Made by a program: the position numbers and the translations under genes. Under the pieces are notes generated by a model that was not told where the DNA came from, ran no database searches, and was given only the letters and a program-made list of their open reading frames with translations. A DNA stretch of 35,095 nucleotides from BMS3B sp964501105 (GTDB lineage Archaea; Hydrothermarchaeota; Hydrothermarchaeia; Hydrothermarchaeales; BMS3B): positions 1 to 35,095 of the forward strand of contig CAZCRG010000005.1 in NCBI GenBank assembly GCA_964501105.1. The letters are read 5' to 3'. This document shows positions 7,906 to 15,837 of the stretch, in pieces (position 1 is the first letter of the stretch; the number at the start of each line of letters is the position of its first letter).

Positions 7906-8568
7906 ATGGCGGAGCTGATTGAGGGCGTAAATCCGACCCGAATGGAGCTTCTCAAGCTCAAGACCAAGGTTAAGCTGGCAAAAAAAGGGCATAGACTGCT
8001 CAAGGAGAAAAGAGATGCTCTGATAGTGGAGTTCTTCAATATCCTTGAGGAGGCTCGAGGAATCAGGAAAAGGGCTGAGAGGGCTCTCGTAGAAGCCTTC
8101 AGGGCCCTCATTCTTGCTCAGGCAACTCTTGGTGTGGTGAAGGTTGCAGAGGTAAGTCTTGCTGTGAAGGAGACTCCAGAGGTAAGTACAGTTACAAGGA
8201 GTATAATGGGCGTAAGAGTTCCAGTGCTGGAGATGGAAGCTGAGAAGAGAAGTATCATGGAGAGAGGCTACAGCTTAAGTGATACCAACTATATGCTGGA
8301 CGAGGCTGCTGAGAAGTTCGAGGAGGCTCTCGCTGCTGTTGTGGAGCTGGCAGAAGTGGAGAGCAGCATAAAGCTTCTCTCTCAGGAAATTGAAAGTACA
8401 AAGCGCAGGGTTAATGCTCTGGAGAATATTGTGTTACCGAGGCTTGAAGCTACAGTGAAGTATATCAGGATGCGCCTTGATGAGATGGAGAGAGAGAACT
8501 TCTTTAAGCTCAAGAGAATAAAGGCGGCGCAGCAGAAGAAAGAGGTTGAAGCAGAGGCAGCGGCGTAG
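7906..8568 (+). CDS. atpD: A-type ATP synthase subunit D (central rotor shaft)
   Basis: Subunit D is the long two-helix coiled coil that turns inside the A3B3 head. The 220 residues include the typical start EGVNPTRMELLKLKTKVKLA, the middle region MGVRVPVLEMEAEKRS and the C-terminal helix RRVNALENIVLPRLEATVKY, which re-enters the head. It ends in an Ala/Glu tail. It is the last gene of the E-F-A-B-D operon and runs into a hairpin terminator that begins in its own stop codon. H, I, K and C must be encoded elsewhere if the enzyme is complete. Confidence 0.96.
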   Translation: MAELIEGVNPTRMELLKLKTKVKLAKKGHRLLKEKRDALIVEFFNILEEARGIRKRAERALVEAFRALILAQATLGVVKVAEVSLAVKETPEVSTVTRSIMGVRVPVLEMEAEKRSIMERGYSLSDTNYMLDEAAEKFEEALAAVVELAEVESSIKLLSQEIESTKRRVNALENIVLPRLEATVKYIRMRLDEMERENFFKLKRIKAAQQKKEVEAEAAA

Positions 8569-8600
8569 GCTCTCACAGGAAGGGGAGCCCTTTTCTTTCT
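8568..8600 (+). terminator. Hairpin terminator of the ATP synthase operon
   Basis: GGCTCTC (8568-8574) pairs with GGGAGCC (8583-8589) with one U-G pair and an 8-base loop. It is followed by the pyrimidine-rich run CTTTTCTTTCT. The first base of the stem is the last base of the atpD stop codon. Confidence 0.65.
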
Positions 8601-8795
8601 ATAACTTTTCAGCTTTTATTTTATATCAAAACCCGGGATATGTGCCTTACCGGAGCATTTCCTGCAGAGCATCTTTTTCAAGCATTCTCTTTTAGGGGTA
8701 GTTCACTGTGACGAAACTAAGTTTGAATCTATGTGAATTGCTAATTAAAAATTGCAGCAGTCAATTGAATTGAAATCTCTATTGGTGAGGGGTAA

Positions 8796-8805
8796 AAATT
8801 ATATC
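8796..8805 (+). promoter_or_regulatory. TATA box for the UbiA-like gene
   Basis: AAATTATATC is centred about 26 bases before ATG 8827. This predicts a leaderless message and is the main reason to prefer that start over the upstream TTG at 8752. Confidence 0.5.
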
Positions 8806-8826
8806 CTCCCTGTAAGTATTCTTCTC

Positions 8827-9678
8827 ATGCTTCGCAAGCTCAGAGTAATCCTTGAGATGATAAAGATTGAGCACACCCTCTTTGCCATGCCCTTTCTTTA
8901 CTCGGGAGCAGTTCTTGCTTCAGAGGGGCTTCCTTCTCTTTATGTTCTCTTCTGGATAACTCTGGGTCTATTCTCAGCCAGAACTGCTGCCATGAGCCTG
9001 AACAGGCTCATAGATAGAGAGATAGACGCTCTGAATCCCAGGACAAGGGACAGGGCTCTTGTAACAGGTGAGATAACTCCAAATGAGGTTAAGGTCATAA
9101 TTGCTCTTTCTCTTCTAATCCTGCTGCTGTGTGCAGCAATGCTCAATGAGCTGACTCTGAAGCTCTATCCTCTGGCAGTGGCAATAATCTGGCTCTATCC
9201 CTACACAAAGCGCTTCACCTGGCTTTCTCATGTGGCTCTGGGCTTAGCTCTGAGTATAGCTCCTGCAGGAGCTTATGCTGCTGTGAGAGCAACTCTTGAC
9301 CCTCCTGCTGTTATCCTTGCTTTGGCAGTTGTAGCCTGGGTTGCTGGCTTTGATATTATCTATGCCCTTCAGGATATTGAGTTTGATAGGAAGCACAGGC
9401 TCTTTTCAATACCTGCCAGATTTGGAGTGAGAAAAGCTTTAAAAATCTCAAGTTTCTTCCACCTCCTCATGGTTTTCTTCCTATTTACACTCTACTTTAT
9501 CTCACCTCTTGGCAGCCTTTATCTCCTTGGAGTGGGTGTTATCTCTTTACTTCTTGTTTATGAGCACCGCATTCTCACTCCTGAAAATCTCTCAAAGGTT
9601 GGAGTAGCCTTTTTCAACATAAATGCCGCCATAAGCTTTATACTCTTTTTATCAATAGTTCTTGACATTTTTTATTAG
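8827..9678 (+). CDS. UbiA-family aromatic prenyltransferase (MqnP/UbiA-like)
   Basis: This integral membrane enzyme joins a polyprenyl diphosphate to an aromatic acceptor. The first Asp motif is N59RLIDREID67 and the second is in DIIYALQDIEFDRKH; both bind Mg2+-diphosphate. The start RVILEMIKIEHTLFAMPF is the familiar first helix, and about eight hydrophobic segments follow (283 residues). ATG 8827 gives a family-like N-terminus. A longer frame from TTG 8752 adds 25 residues that do not look like the family and would include the TATA box. The branch resembles the 4-hydroxybenzoate/menaquinone-type enzymes, so a quinone or methanophenazine-like product is possible; the substrate is not determined. 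Confidence 0.85.
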   Translation: MLRKLRVILEMIKIEHTLFAMPFLYSGAVLASEGLPSLYVLFWITLGLFSARTAAMSLNRLIDREIDALNPRTRDRALVTGEITPNEVKVIIALSLLILLLCAAMLNELTLKLYPLAVAIIWLYPYTKRFTWLSHVALGLALSIAPAGAYAAVRATLDPPAVILALAVVAWVAGFDIIYALQDIEFDRKHRLFSIPARFGVRKALKISSFFHLLMVFFLFTLYFISPLGSLYLLGVGVISLLLVYEHRILTPENLSKVGVAFFNINAAISFILFLSIVLDIFY

Positions 9679-9775
9679 TCATACCGGTAAAATTATGGTA
9701 AAGTTAAGGAAAGTGCAATCATCAATGCCAGTAGATAAGTTTAATAATGCCTGAGCTTAAACAGATTATAGGGAA

Positions 9776-10081
9776 ATGAATATGAAAACTGCTGAGGAAA
9801 TAGTGGAAATATTAAAGGAGCACAAGGAAGAACTGGAAAGAAGGTATGGTGTAAAGGAGATAGGAATTTTTGGCTCCTATGTTAGGAAGGAAGCAAAGGA
9901 AGAGAGTGATGTGGACATACTTGTGGAGTTCTCAGACTATGCTGAGCTTGATCTGTTTAAGCTTGTGGAGTTGAGGGAGTTTCTGAGGGAGCTTATAGGT
10001 GTAAAGGTTGATTTAGTGCTCAAGAGTGGACTGAAGCCTGGGATTGGCAAGCAAATTTTAAGAGAGGTGGTTTATGTTTGA
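9776..10081 (+). CDS. mntA: MntA-type nucleotidyltransferase antitoxin
   Basis: A minimal nucleotidyltransferase of 101 residues. It has the GSx10DxD signature: Gly33-Ser34 in IFGSYVRKEA, then Asp45 and Asp47 in SDVDILVEF. In characterised MntA-HepT pairs this enzyme silences the HEPN toxin by adding AMP to a tyrosine. A TATA-like GTTTAATAAT (9739-9748) is about 32 bases upstream. An internal ATG at 9782 is also possible and is better spaced from the weak GGGA signal. Its stop overlaps the start of hepT in the sequence TTGA. Confidence 0.88.
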   Translation: MNMKTAEEIVEILKEHKEELERRYGVKEIGIFGSYVRKEAKEESDVDILVEFSDYAELDLFKLVELREFLRELIGVKVDLVLKSGLKPGIGKQILREVVYV

Positions 10082-10431
10082 AGCGTATCGTTAGCGATTA
10101 TGTTCGTGACATTGTAGATGCTATGGAGAAAGCAGTGAAATTTACCTATGGGATGACCTTTAAGGATTTCATAGAAGATGACAAAACTGTTTATGCTGTT
10201 TTTAAGTCTATTGAAATTATTGGTGAAGCTGCCAAGAAAGTTCCACAAGATGTAAGACAGAAGTATCCTGATATCCCATGGAGGGAAATCACAGGAATGC
10301 GAGATATTCTGGTTCATCAGTATTTTGGCGTGGATTTGATGATAGTGTGGAAGACTGTAAAGGAGAGAATACCACCTGTTAAGCCTCTCTTTGAGAAAAT
10401 GTTGAAAGACCTGGAAAGGGAAGGGCTATGA
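10078..10431 (+). CDS. hepT: HepT-type HEPN ribonuclease toxin (DUF86)
   Basis: A 117-residue all-helical HEPN protein with the catalytic RX4HXY motif R75-DILV-H80-Q-Y82. It is preceded by YPDIPWREITGMRD, the hallmark of the DUF86/HepT family. HEPN toxins cut RNA; Tyr82 is the expected site of AMPylation by the partner. The start is TTG 10078, overlapping the mntA stop by four bases (TTGA). No in-frame ATG fits the family N-terminus. Its own stop overlaps the ATG of the following broken frame (ATGA), so a third gene was once coupled here. Confidence 0.88.
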   Translation: MKRIVSDYVRDIVDAMEKAVKFTYGMTFKDFIEDDKTVYAVFKSIEIIGEAAKKVPQDVRQKYPDIPWREITGMRDILVHQYFGVDLMIVWKTVKERIPPVKPLFEKMLKDLEREGL

Positions 10432-10580
10432 GTAAAGCCTTAAAGAAAAATCTGGTTGAGAAGAAGTTCCTAAGTGTAAATGGACCATAACCCATGCCAG
10501 AAAGCTGGAAGGGAATAAAGCTGGGAGAAGTTGTAGATATTATAAAATTTTCAGTTTGTCCTCTAAAAAATTTTCCTTAA
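10428..10580 (+). pseudogene. Short remnant resembling an HsdS N-terminus
   Basis: ATG 10428 overlaps the hepT stop and runs 20 codons to TAA 10488-10490. The same frame then continues from ATG 10494 as MPESWKGIKLGEVVDII and stops at 10580. The W(K)xxKLGEVVxII pattern is the usual opening of a type I restriction specificity subunit (HsdS) recognition domain. The rest of such a gene (about 400 codons) is absent. The remaining bases to 10730 are AT-rich with a short tandem GCAACTTT repeat near 10617-10632 and no coding signal. The assignment rests on a short stretch and is tentative. Confidence 0.35.
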
Positions 10581-10730
10581 AAAGAGGTAGCGTTTCAACA
10601 ATCGTATCAATCATAGCAACTTTGCAACTTTTTATAGGAACGGGGCAAAGGTGCTTCATCAAGAGCGAAAAGGTACTTGTTTTAATCTCTTTCTAAACTC
10701 ATAGATGTTACCTTTCTTTTTTACTATAGA

Positions 10731-12686
10731 ATGCGTGTACTCGGTATAGATGTGCTTTCGGGAAGTATAAACTCAAAAAGTATGCCAAGATACTCTGTTG
10801 TGCTTTTTGAAGATGGCGAGGTTGTATTAAAGGAGGAGCTGGACTACAGGAGGCTTATGAACTTTATCTTTATGGTCAAGCCAGATTTTCTGGGCGTTGA
10901 CAACATCTTTGAACTTTTTACAAAGAAAAGGGTAAGAAACTTCTTTTTGAGGTTGCCTGAAAAAACAAAAGTGCTTCAGGTCAATGGAGCACCCGAGAGG
11001 CAGGAGCCCCTTCATGTTGTGGCAAGAAGGCATGGGATTGCAATAACTTCTAGGGCAGGTTCCATGGAAGAGGCAGAAGCCTGTGCAAGACTGGCAAGTT
11101 TGGGTGTTGGCCATCTTGTGGAGCTTTTTGAAGATACCACCAAAATAATTGTGAGCAGGGCAAGAAGTATGACAAGAGGGGGGCAGAGTAAGGATCGCTA
11201 CAGGAGAAAGGTACACAACCTTGTAGCTCTAAATGTCAAAATAATAGAGCAGGAGCTTAAAGAGCTTGGAGTTGAGTATTCTCTTGAGACAAGAAAAGCT
11301 GACTCTGGCCTGGCAAGGGGCGTTTTTCATGTTAAGGCACCACGTTCAGAGCTTAAAGGTATAAAGAGCACCCGTGGCCCTGATGTGCAGATTAAAGTTT
11401 TACCAGTTGAAAAGCAGAAGCTCAGCTTTAAGCCCCTACGAGCAAAGGAGGAGATTGTTATTCTGGGGGTTGACCCTGGTACAACAACTTCAATAGCTGC
11501 AATTGACCTTGATGGCAGGGCTGTAGAGGTTATAAGCCAGAAGGAATTTTCTCTTGAGGGAGCACTTCTCTACGCAAGAAAGTTCAGAAAGGTGGCTGTA
11601 GTTGCCACAGACGTTTCTCCAGCCCCGAGGTTTGTTGCAAAACTTGCTTCAAAGCTCAATGCACCCCTTTTTGTTCCAGCTGCTTCTCTTACCCTTGAAG
11701 AGAAGAGAAAACTTGTTGAGGGCGAGCTGAAGAACTTCTTCTCCAATCCCCATGAGAGAGACTCTCTTGCTGCAGCAGTAAAAGCCTATAAGGCTTACAG
11801 GAACAGAATATCGAAGCTTAGAAGGAGGCTTAAGGAGAGGAATCTGAGCCACCTCTTTGATGAAGCCCTTGTTAGAGTTCTGAGAGGGGAGAGTCTTGAA
11901 ATTGCTCTTGATTCCCTTCTCATCAGAGAAAGGGAGAAGCCTGAGAAGGTGAAGCAGGAAGTTAGGGCTCCAAGGGATGAGCAGGCAGGTATAATTAAAA
12001 CTTTGAGGGAGGAGATAAAGCAGCTCAGAGCAATTATTGAGGAGAAAGATAGGGAGATTGAGGAAAAGGATAGAGTAATCAAGGCCTTAAAGGTTAAGGT
12101 GAAGTATCTATCCTCAGACCTGGGCTACAGGGCGAGAAAGGAGAGAGAAATTAAAATCAGGGAGTCAAAAATCAGCTATCTCAGCAGAAAATTAATAGAG
12201 GAGAAGAAGCTAAGGGAGAGAATTCAGAAGGAGCTCAACGAGGCAAAAAAGGCAAACCTCCTGAAAAGCAGAAGGGAGTTTGCCCTCATAAGGGTTGTTG
12301 AGAAGTTTAACCTTGAGGAGGTTCTCAGGTTAGTCTCTCTTAATGCAGAGAAGGGAGAAGTTTTCTACTTCAGGGATTCCAGCGGTGCAGGAAAGAGTGC
12401 TGCTGAGAAGCTTCTGGAACTTGAACCCAGGGCAATTATTGCTGAGAGGGGCAAGATGTCCCACCTGGCCAAGGAGATTCTATTAACTCTACCGGTGATT
12501 TCTCCCGGGGATATAGAGTTGAGCTTTATTGACAGCTTTGCTATTGCTGAAAAGGAAAAACTTGAAGAGCTCATCTCAAGGGAGGAGGAAAAGATAAAAA
12601 TAAAAATTGCAGAGAGGGAAAAAGAAAAGCTGGAAAGTCTTATAAATAGATATAGAGAGGAGAGAAAGCTCCTTCTTAAGACTTAG
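10731..12686 (+). CDS. DUF460 protein (RNase H-fold, predicted nuclease with coiled coil)
   Basis: A 651-residue protein of the archaeal DUF460/COG2433 family. Two RNase H-like starts are visible: VLGIDVLSGS at residues 3-12, and the RuvC-like VILGVDPGTTTS near 243-254. The first part includes the conserved ARSMTRGGQSKDRYRRKVHN segment (about 144-163). Residues about 405-525 form a long Glu/Lys/Arg coiled coil with repeated IEEKDREIEEKDR-type heptads, followed by a small C-terminal domain (DSSGAGKSAAEKLLELEPRA) and another charged helix. The family is predicted to act on structured nucleic acid but is not characterised. It converges on metK with a four-base overlap. Confidence 0.85.
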   Translation: MRVLGIDVLSGSINSKSMPRYSVVLFEDGEVVLKEELDYRRLMNFIFMVKPDFLGVDNIFELFTKKRVRNFFLRLPEKTKVLQVNGAPERQEPLHVVARRHGIAITSRAGSMEEAEACARLASLGVGHLVELFEDTTKIIVSRARSMTRGGQSKDRYRRKVHNLVALNVKIIEQELKELGVEYSLETRKADSGLARGVFHVKAPRSELKGIKSTRGPDVQIKVLPVEKQKLSFKPLRAKEEIVILGVDPGTTTSIAAIDLDGRAVEVISQKEFSLEGALLYARKFRKVAVVATDVSPAPRFVAKLASKLNAPLFVPAASLTLEEKRKLVEGELKNFFSNPHERDSLAAAVKAYKAYRNRISKLRRRLKERNLSHLFDEALVRVLRGESLEIALDSLLIREREKPEKVKQEVRAPRDEQAGIIKTLREEIKQLRAIIEEKDREIEEKDRVIKALKVKVKYLSSDLGYRARKEREIKIRESKISYLSRKLIEEKKLRERIQKELNEAKKANLLKSRREFALIRVVEKFNLEEVLRLVSLNAEKGEVFYFRDSSGAGKSAAEKLLELEPRAIIAERGKMSHLAKEILLTLPVISPGDIELSFIDSFAIAEKEKLEELISREEEKIKIKIAEREKEKLESLINRYREERKLLLKT

Positions 12687-13882
12687 AAGGTGGTGAGCTT
12701 TCCCTCAATAAAGAGGTCAGTAATCTTTGTTATATTTGCCAGGTGCTCGTCCATCAGGCTTTCAATGTCACTGCTGTATTTTTTGTAACTCTCACCCTCT
12801 TCCATTATTAGCTGGACACTGGCAGCTTTTGGAAGGTCTATGGGCTGGCCTATCTGGGACAGAAGTCTGACATAAACCTCCTTGGCTGGAACCTCCTTGG
12901 CTATATCTTCTGCCATAATTTTAGCTAAAAGGTTATAGATTTTACCCACGTGGTTCACAGGATTTTTGCCTGCTGCGGCTTCCATACTCATATGCCTGTA
13001 GGGTGTAATTAATCCATTAACTCTATTTCCTCTTCCAACGCTTCCATCGTCGCCCATCTCAGTTGATGTTCCAGTGACAGTGAGATAGACCACTCCTCTA
13101 TCGTAGTCATCACCAGTATTGATATTAACTTCAACCTCTCTGGAGGTTATCTTTGAGGCTAAATCTTCCACCTCTCCTCTGATATCTCCTATAACGCTTA
13201 TATAATGGTCCAGGTCTGGGATATACTTGGCCACCATGGCCATGGAGATTGTTAAGGTGATTTTATCCTCCTCTCTCAGGCCCATAACCTTAATATCTTC
13301 TCCACTCTCAGGATACTTCTTTTTAAAGCTGTCGCTGTTGAGCATTTTCTCAGTCTCAAGACAGAGCTTCTCAACGTCGCTCAGAGGGGCATAGCCCACG
13401 CCGAAGCTTGTGTCGTTGGAAAGAGGTACAGCCTCACGTCGCCTGAAAACATCAACAAGGTCAACACTGCCACGTCCTATCCTTGAGTCTATGATCACAT
13501 CTCTATCAGCATCCAGATTCCTTACAGCTTCTCTGAGGTACTCTCTTGCTGCCTGGATAGCTATCTTGTGCACAGGAATTATCTTGTCTTCAGCCACATC
13601 TGTGGCTCTTCCTGAAAGGAGTATATAAATTGGAGTAAGAATTTCGCCTCCTCCAAAGCTGACATCTGCTCTTCCGCCTACAAGCTCTATCTGGTCTGTG
13701 TTGTGGTGGAGTATAACGCCTACGCGCTCCTTATACTCTCTGCACAGGGCTCTGCTTATACTGTCAGCTATTCCATCAGCCAGACTATCAGGGTGTCCTA
13801 TGCCCTTCCTTTCAGCAACCTCTACCTTCTGCTCTTCTACGGGAGTTCTTGTAATTTCTTCGACAATAATATTCCTTTTCAA
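12683..13882 (-). CDS. mat: Archaeal S-adenosylmethionine synthetase (MAT)
   Basis: Makes S-adenosylmethionine from methionine and ATP. It is the divergent archaeal type: VAERKGIGHPDSLADGIADS near the N-terminus, then GRGNRVNGLITPYRHMSMEAAAGKNPVNHVGKIYN in the C-terminal half. TTG 13882 is preferred: GGAGG lies 7 bases upstream and the product then begins MKRNIIVEEI, like the family (399 residues). ATG 13909 would add nine residues, overlap dacZ by 8 bases and lie near the TATA box at 13913-13928, upstream of the expected transcript start. dacZ is 19 bases upstream on the same strand. Confidence 0.95.
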   Translation of the reverse strand: MKRNIIVEEITRTPVEEQKVEVAERKGIGHPDSLADGIADSISRALCREYKERVGVILHHNTDQIELVGGRADVSFGGGEILTPIYILLSGRATDVAEDKIIPVHKIAIQAAREYLREAVRNLDADRDVIIDSRIGRGSVDLVDVFRRREAVPLSNDTSFGVGYAPLSDVEKLCLETEKMLNSDSFKKKYPESGEDIKVMGLREEDKITLTISMAMVAKYIPDLDHYISVIGDIRGEVEDLASKITSREVEVNINTGDDYDRGVVYLTVTGTSTEMGDDGSVGRGNRVNGLITPYRHMSMEAAAGKNPVNHVGKIYNLLAKIMAEDIAKEVPAKEVYVRLLSQIGQPIDLPKAASVQLIMEEGESYKKYSSDIESLMDEHLANITKITDLFIEGKLTTF

Positions 13883-13901
13883 TGGAATTCCTCCAGCAAG
13901 T

Positions 13902-14783
13902 TCATTCATTCTTTTGATATAAAACTCTTTTCTGGGGCTCTATGGTTAGTGCAACTTTGCCGTCTTTAAATACTCTTACTATACCTCCACTCTGGCTCAC
14001 AGTAATCCCAACTGAATCTACTATTGCTGTTATAGCAGCGACAGCAGCATGTCTTGCGCCAAGCCCCTGAGGCAGTTCTGTACTTCCTGTATCAACATTT
14101 ATATAAACTCCTGCCGAGTGGATAATCCCATCTCTGGAAATCACAAAGACTCCATCCAGCTGGGCGAGTTCCTTTACTGTCTCTTTTATTCTTGGTGAAG
14201 TAATTGCCCTGTCTTCCAGGCTGTGGCCTTCAAAAGGGTTGAGTATAATCTGCTTTGAGCGCTTCATTACCTCCTTCTCGTCGCCAATAATAAAGGCTGT
14301 ACCTATACTTCTTCCTTCCCTGCCCTCTCTTCCAATCTCTATGGCAATTTCAAGCACTGCCTGAAAGACCTCCGGCTTTACATTTATATTGCGCAGAAAC
14401 TCATAGAGGGAGAGGTCAAGAGTCTCTCTGTCCACAGGGTAGAAAAAGAGTGAGTTAGCCTCCTGAGCGGGAGTTGAGCCCAGGGCGATAATTTTGTCTC
14501 CCTCAGAGAGATAACCCATTTCAAGGGCAACAACAAGAGCCTCCTTGAGAGTTGAGATTACATTTCTACCTCGATAGGAGAGTTTAATGACAGGCTTTCC
14601 CTGAATTAAAAGTTCTCTGTAAATCTCCTTTGAGGGAGTTGCCACAATCACATTAATTTCAGGTTTTAGACCTTCAAGAGCTTTGAGACTCTCTCCAGTT
14701 TCAGTGAGGAGTAAAAGGGAAGAAGCTGAAGTTTCATTAGCTATCTTCAGGCTGTGCTTAACAAATACCTCAATATGGTTCAT
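13902..14783 (-). CDS. dacZ: DacZ-type diadenylate cyclase (c-di-AMP synthase)
   Basis: Predicted to condense two ATP to cyclic di-AMP. Residues about 1-130 look like the pyruvate-kinase C-terminal-like domain of archaeal DacZ (SASSLLLLTETGESLK...GDKIIALGS). Residues about 140-285 are the DAC domain: EGREGRSIGTAFIIGD at 153-168, LDGVFVISRDG at 209-219, and LGARHAAVAAIT at 241-252. The canonical DGA and RHR motifs appear as DGV (210-212) and RHA (244-246), changes worth noting although the Asp, Gly, Arg and His remain. The TATA box at 14807-14816 sits 28 bases before the ATG, so the transcript is probably leaderless. It likely forms an operon with the SAM synthetase gene. Confidence 0.85.
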   Translation of the reverse strand: MNHIEVFVKHSLKIANETSASSLLLLTETGESLKALEGLKPEINVIVATPSKEIYRELLIQGKPVIKLSYRGRNVISTLKEALVVALEMGYLSEGDKIIALGSTPAQEANSLFFYPVDRETLDLSLYEFLRNINVKPEVFQAVLEIAIEIGREGREGRSIGTAFIIGDEKEVMKRSKQIILNPFEGHSLEDRAITSPRIKETVKELAQLDGVFVISRDGIIHSAGVYINVDTGSTELPQGLGARHAAVAAITAIVDSVGITVSQSGGIVRVFKDGKVALTIEPQKRVLYQKNE

Positions 14784-14806
14784 TATAGCTAGTTTTCTGT
14801 CGGCAC

Positions 14807-14816
14807 CATATAAAAG
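14807..14816 (-). promoter_or_regulatory. TATA box of the dacZ-mat pair
   Basis: The minus strand reads CTTTTATATG immediately after the stop of the PLP enzyme gene. Its centre is about 28 bases before the dacZ ATG, consistent with a leaderless transcript that carries dacZ and mat. Confidence 0.55.
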
Positions 14817-15779
14817 TTAGCCTCTCAGGGCAATCTTAACCTTCTCAGCCATGGCATTGAAGGCCTCATCGCTAATATTCAAAACATCCACCTTTTTGAG
14901 CTCAACAACTATACCTCTTTCAAGAAACCTCTCATATCTGGGGCAGGTGGTTATAAGGCTCTTACCAAGGTCTGTTGTCATGCCGAGAGTTCTTGCCCTT
15001 TTGGCCACCTCTCTTGGATTACCGCAGAGCAGCCCCACTGCTATTCCTCTGCTCTTCTGAAAGAGAGCCTCAGGAAGCTCCTCCTTGATAATTCTGGCGC
15101 CTCTGTATAATCTTTCAAGGATTGCAGGCGCTGTCTTGATCTCCTCAAGCAGGCCACTGGCAAATACTGGAGAAACCCTTGAAGCTCTTATTATCTCCTT
15201 TGCCCTGCTCAACCCTCTGCCGCCTATGAAGCCCCCTGAAGTGAGATTCAATATCTTGGGCGCTCCTGTGGAGCACACCACTATGTCAGCCTTTCCCGAG
15301 AAGCTGTCGCTAAAGGCTCCTGATATGTCCTCTATGGTGAGAACTTCCCTCTCCCTGCAAATCTTAACAATCTCCTCCACAGGCTGGTCAGCCAGGTAGC
15401 CTGCCGAAGAGGAGAAGAGGAAGGCTTCTGGCTTAAACTCCTTCAGGGCATCTTCAAGCTCTTCAGGATTTATAAGTCCTAAATCTGTTTTTACCTCAAA
15501 AACCTTTCTTCCCAGAAGTCCTGGCAGAGTTTTAAAGCCCTTCCATCCCCCCTGATCAGGAATTAAAATCTTTTCGCCAGCCATTGAAACTGCAGCAAGA
15601 ATGGCAGCATTGCCGCTGGAGACAAGCTTCACTTCTTTCTTTAAAGCTTCAGACAGTGCTTTTTCTGCCTCCTTTACCTGAGGATGCTCTTCGGCAGCTT
15701 CAGCCTCTTCTCCCAGCCTCAAGGCAGCTTCTGCCATGGCTTCTCTTGCCTTCAAGCTGGGCCTTCTGTGCCTGAACAT
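14817..15779 (-). CDS. PLP-dependent enzyme, aminotransferase fold type I
   Basis: A 320-residue member of the aspartate aminotransferase superfamily. SSGNAAILAAVSM (54-66) is the phosphate/cofactor pocket. Asp151 in TIEDISGAF should contact the pyridine nitrogen. Lys175 in STGAPKILNLTSGGFIGG is the probable Schiff-base lysine. It resembles DegT/cysteine-desulfurase-like archaeal proteins of unknown substrate. It is divergent from cbiH across a 58-base gap with a shared AT-rich box (15807-15817), and dacZ begins 33 bases after its stop from its own promoter. Cofactor: confident; reaction: unknown. Confidence 0.75.
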   Translation of the reverse strand: MFRHRRPSLKAREAMAEAALRLGEEAEAAEEHPQVKEAEKALSEALKKEVKLVSSGNAAILAAVSMAGEKILIPDQGGWKGFKTLPGLLGRKVFEVKTDLGLINPEELEDALKEFKPEAFLFSSSAGYLADQPVEEIVKICREREVLTIEDISGAFSDSFSGKADIVVCSTGAPKILNLTSGGFIGGRGLSRAKEIIRASRVSPVFASGLLEEIKTAPAILERLYRGARIIKEELPEALFQKSRGIAVGLLCGNPREVAKRARTLGMTTDLGKSLITTCPRYERFLERGIVVELKKVDVLNISDEAFNAMAEKVKIALRG

Positions 15780-15806
15780 GGTTATTCCTTTTTTATTCTA
15801 ATAATT

Positions 15807-15817
15807 GAAATAAATAG
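15807..15817. promoter_or_regulatory. Shared AT-rich box of the divergent PLP-enzyme/cbiH promoters
   Basis: GAAATAAATAG lies 26 bases before the cbiH ATG (15838) and about 33 bases before the PLP-enzyme ATG (15779). It can be read as a TATA element for either direction. AGGAG at 15831-15835 is too close to the cbiH ATG to be a normal ribosome binding site. Confidence 0.4.
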
Positions 15818-15837
15818 TTACCCTTGGCTCAGGAGCT

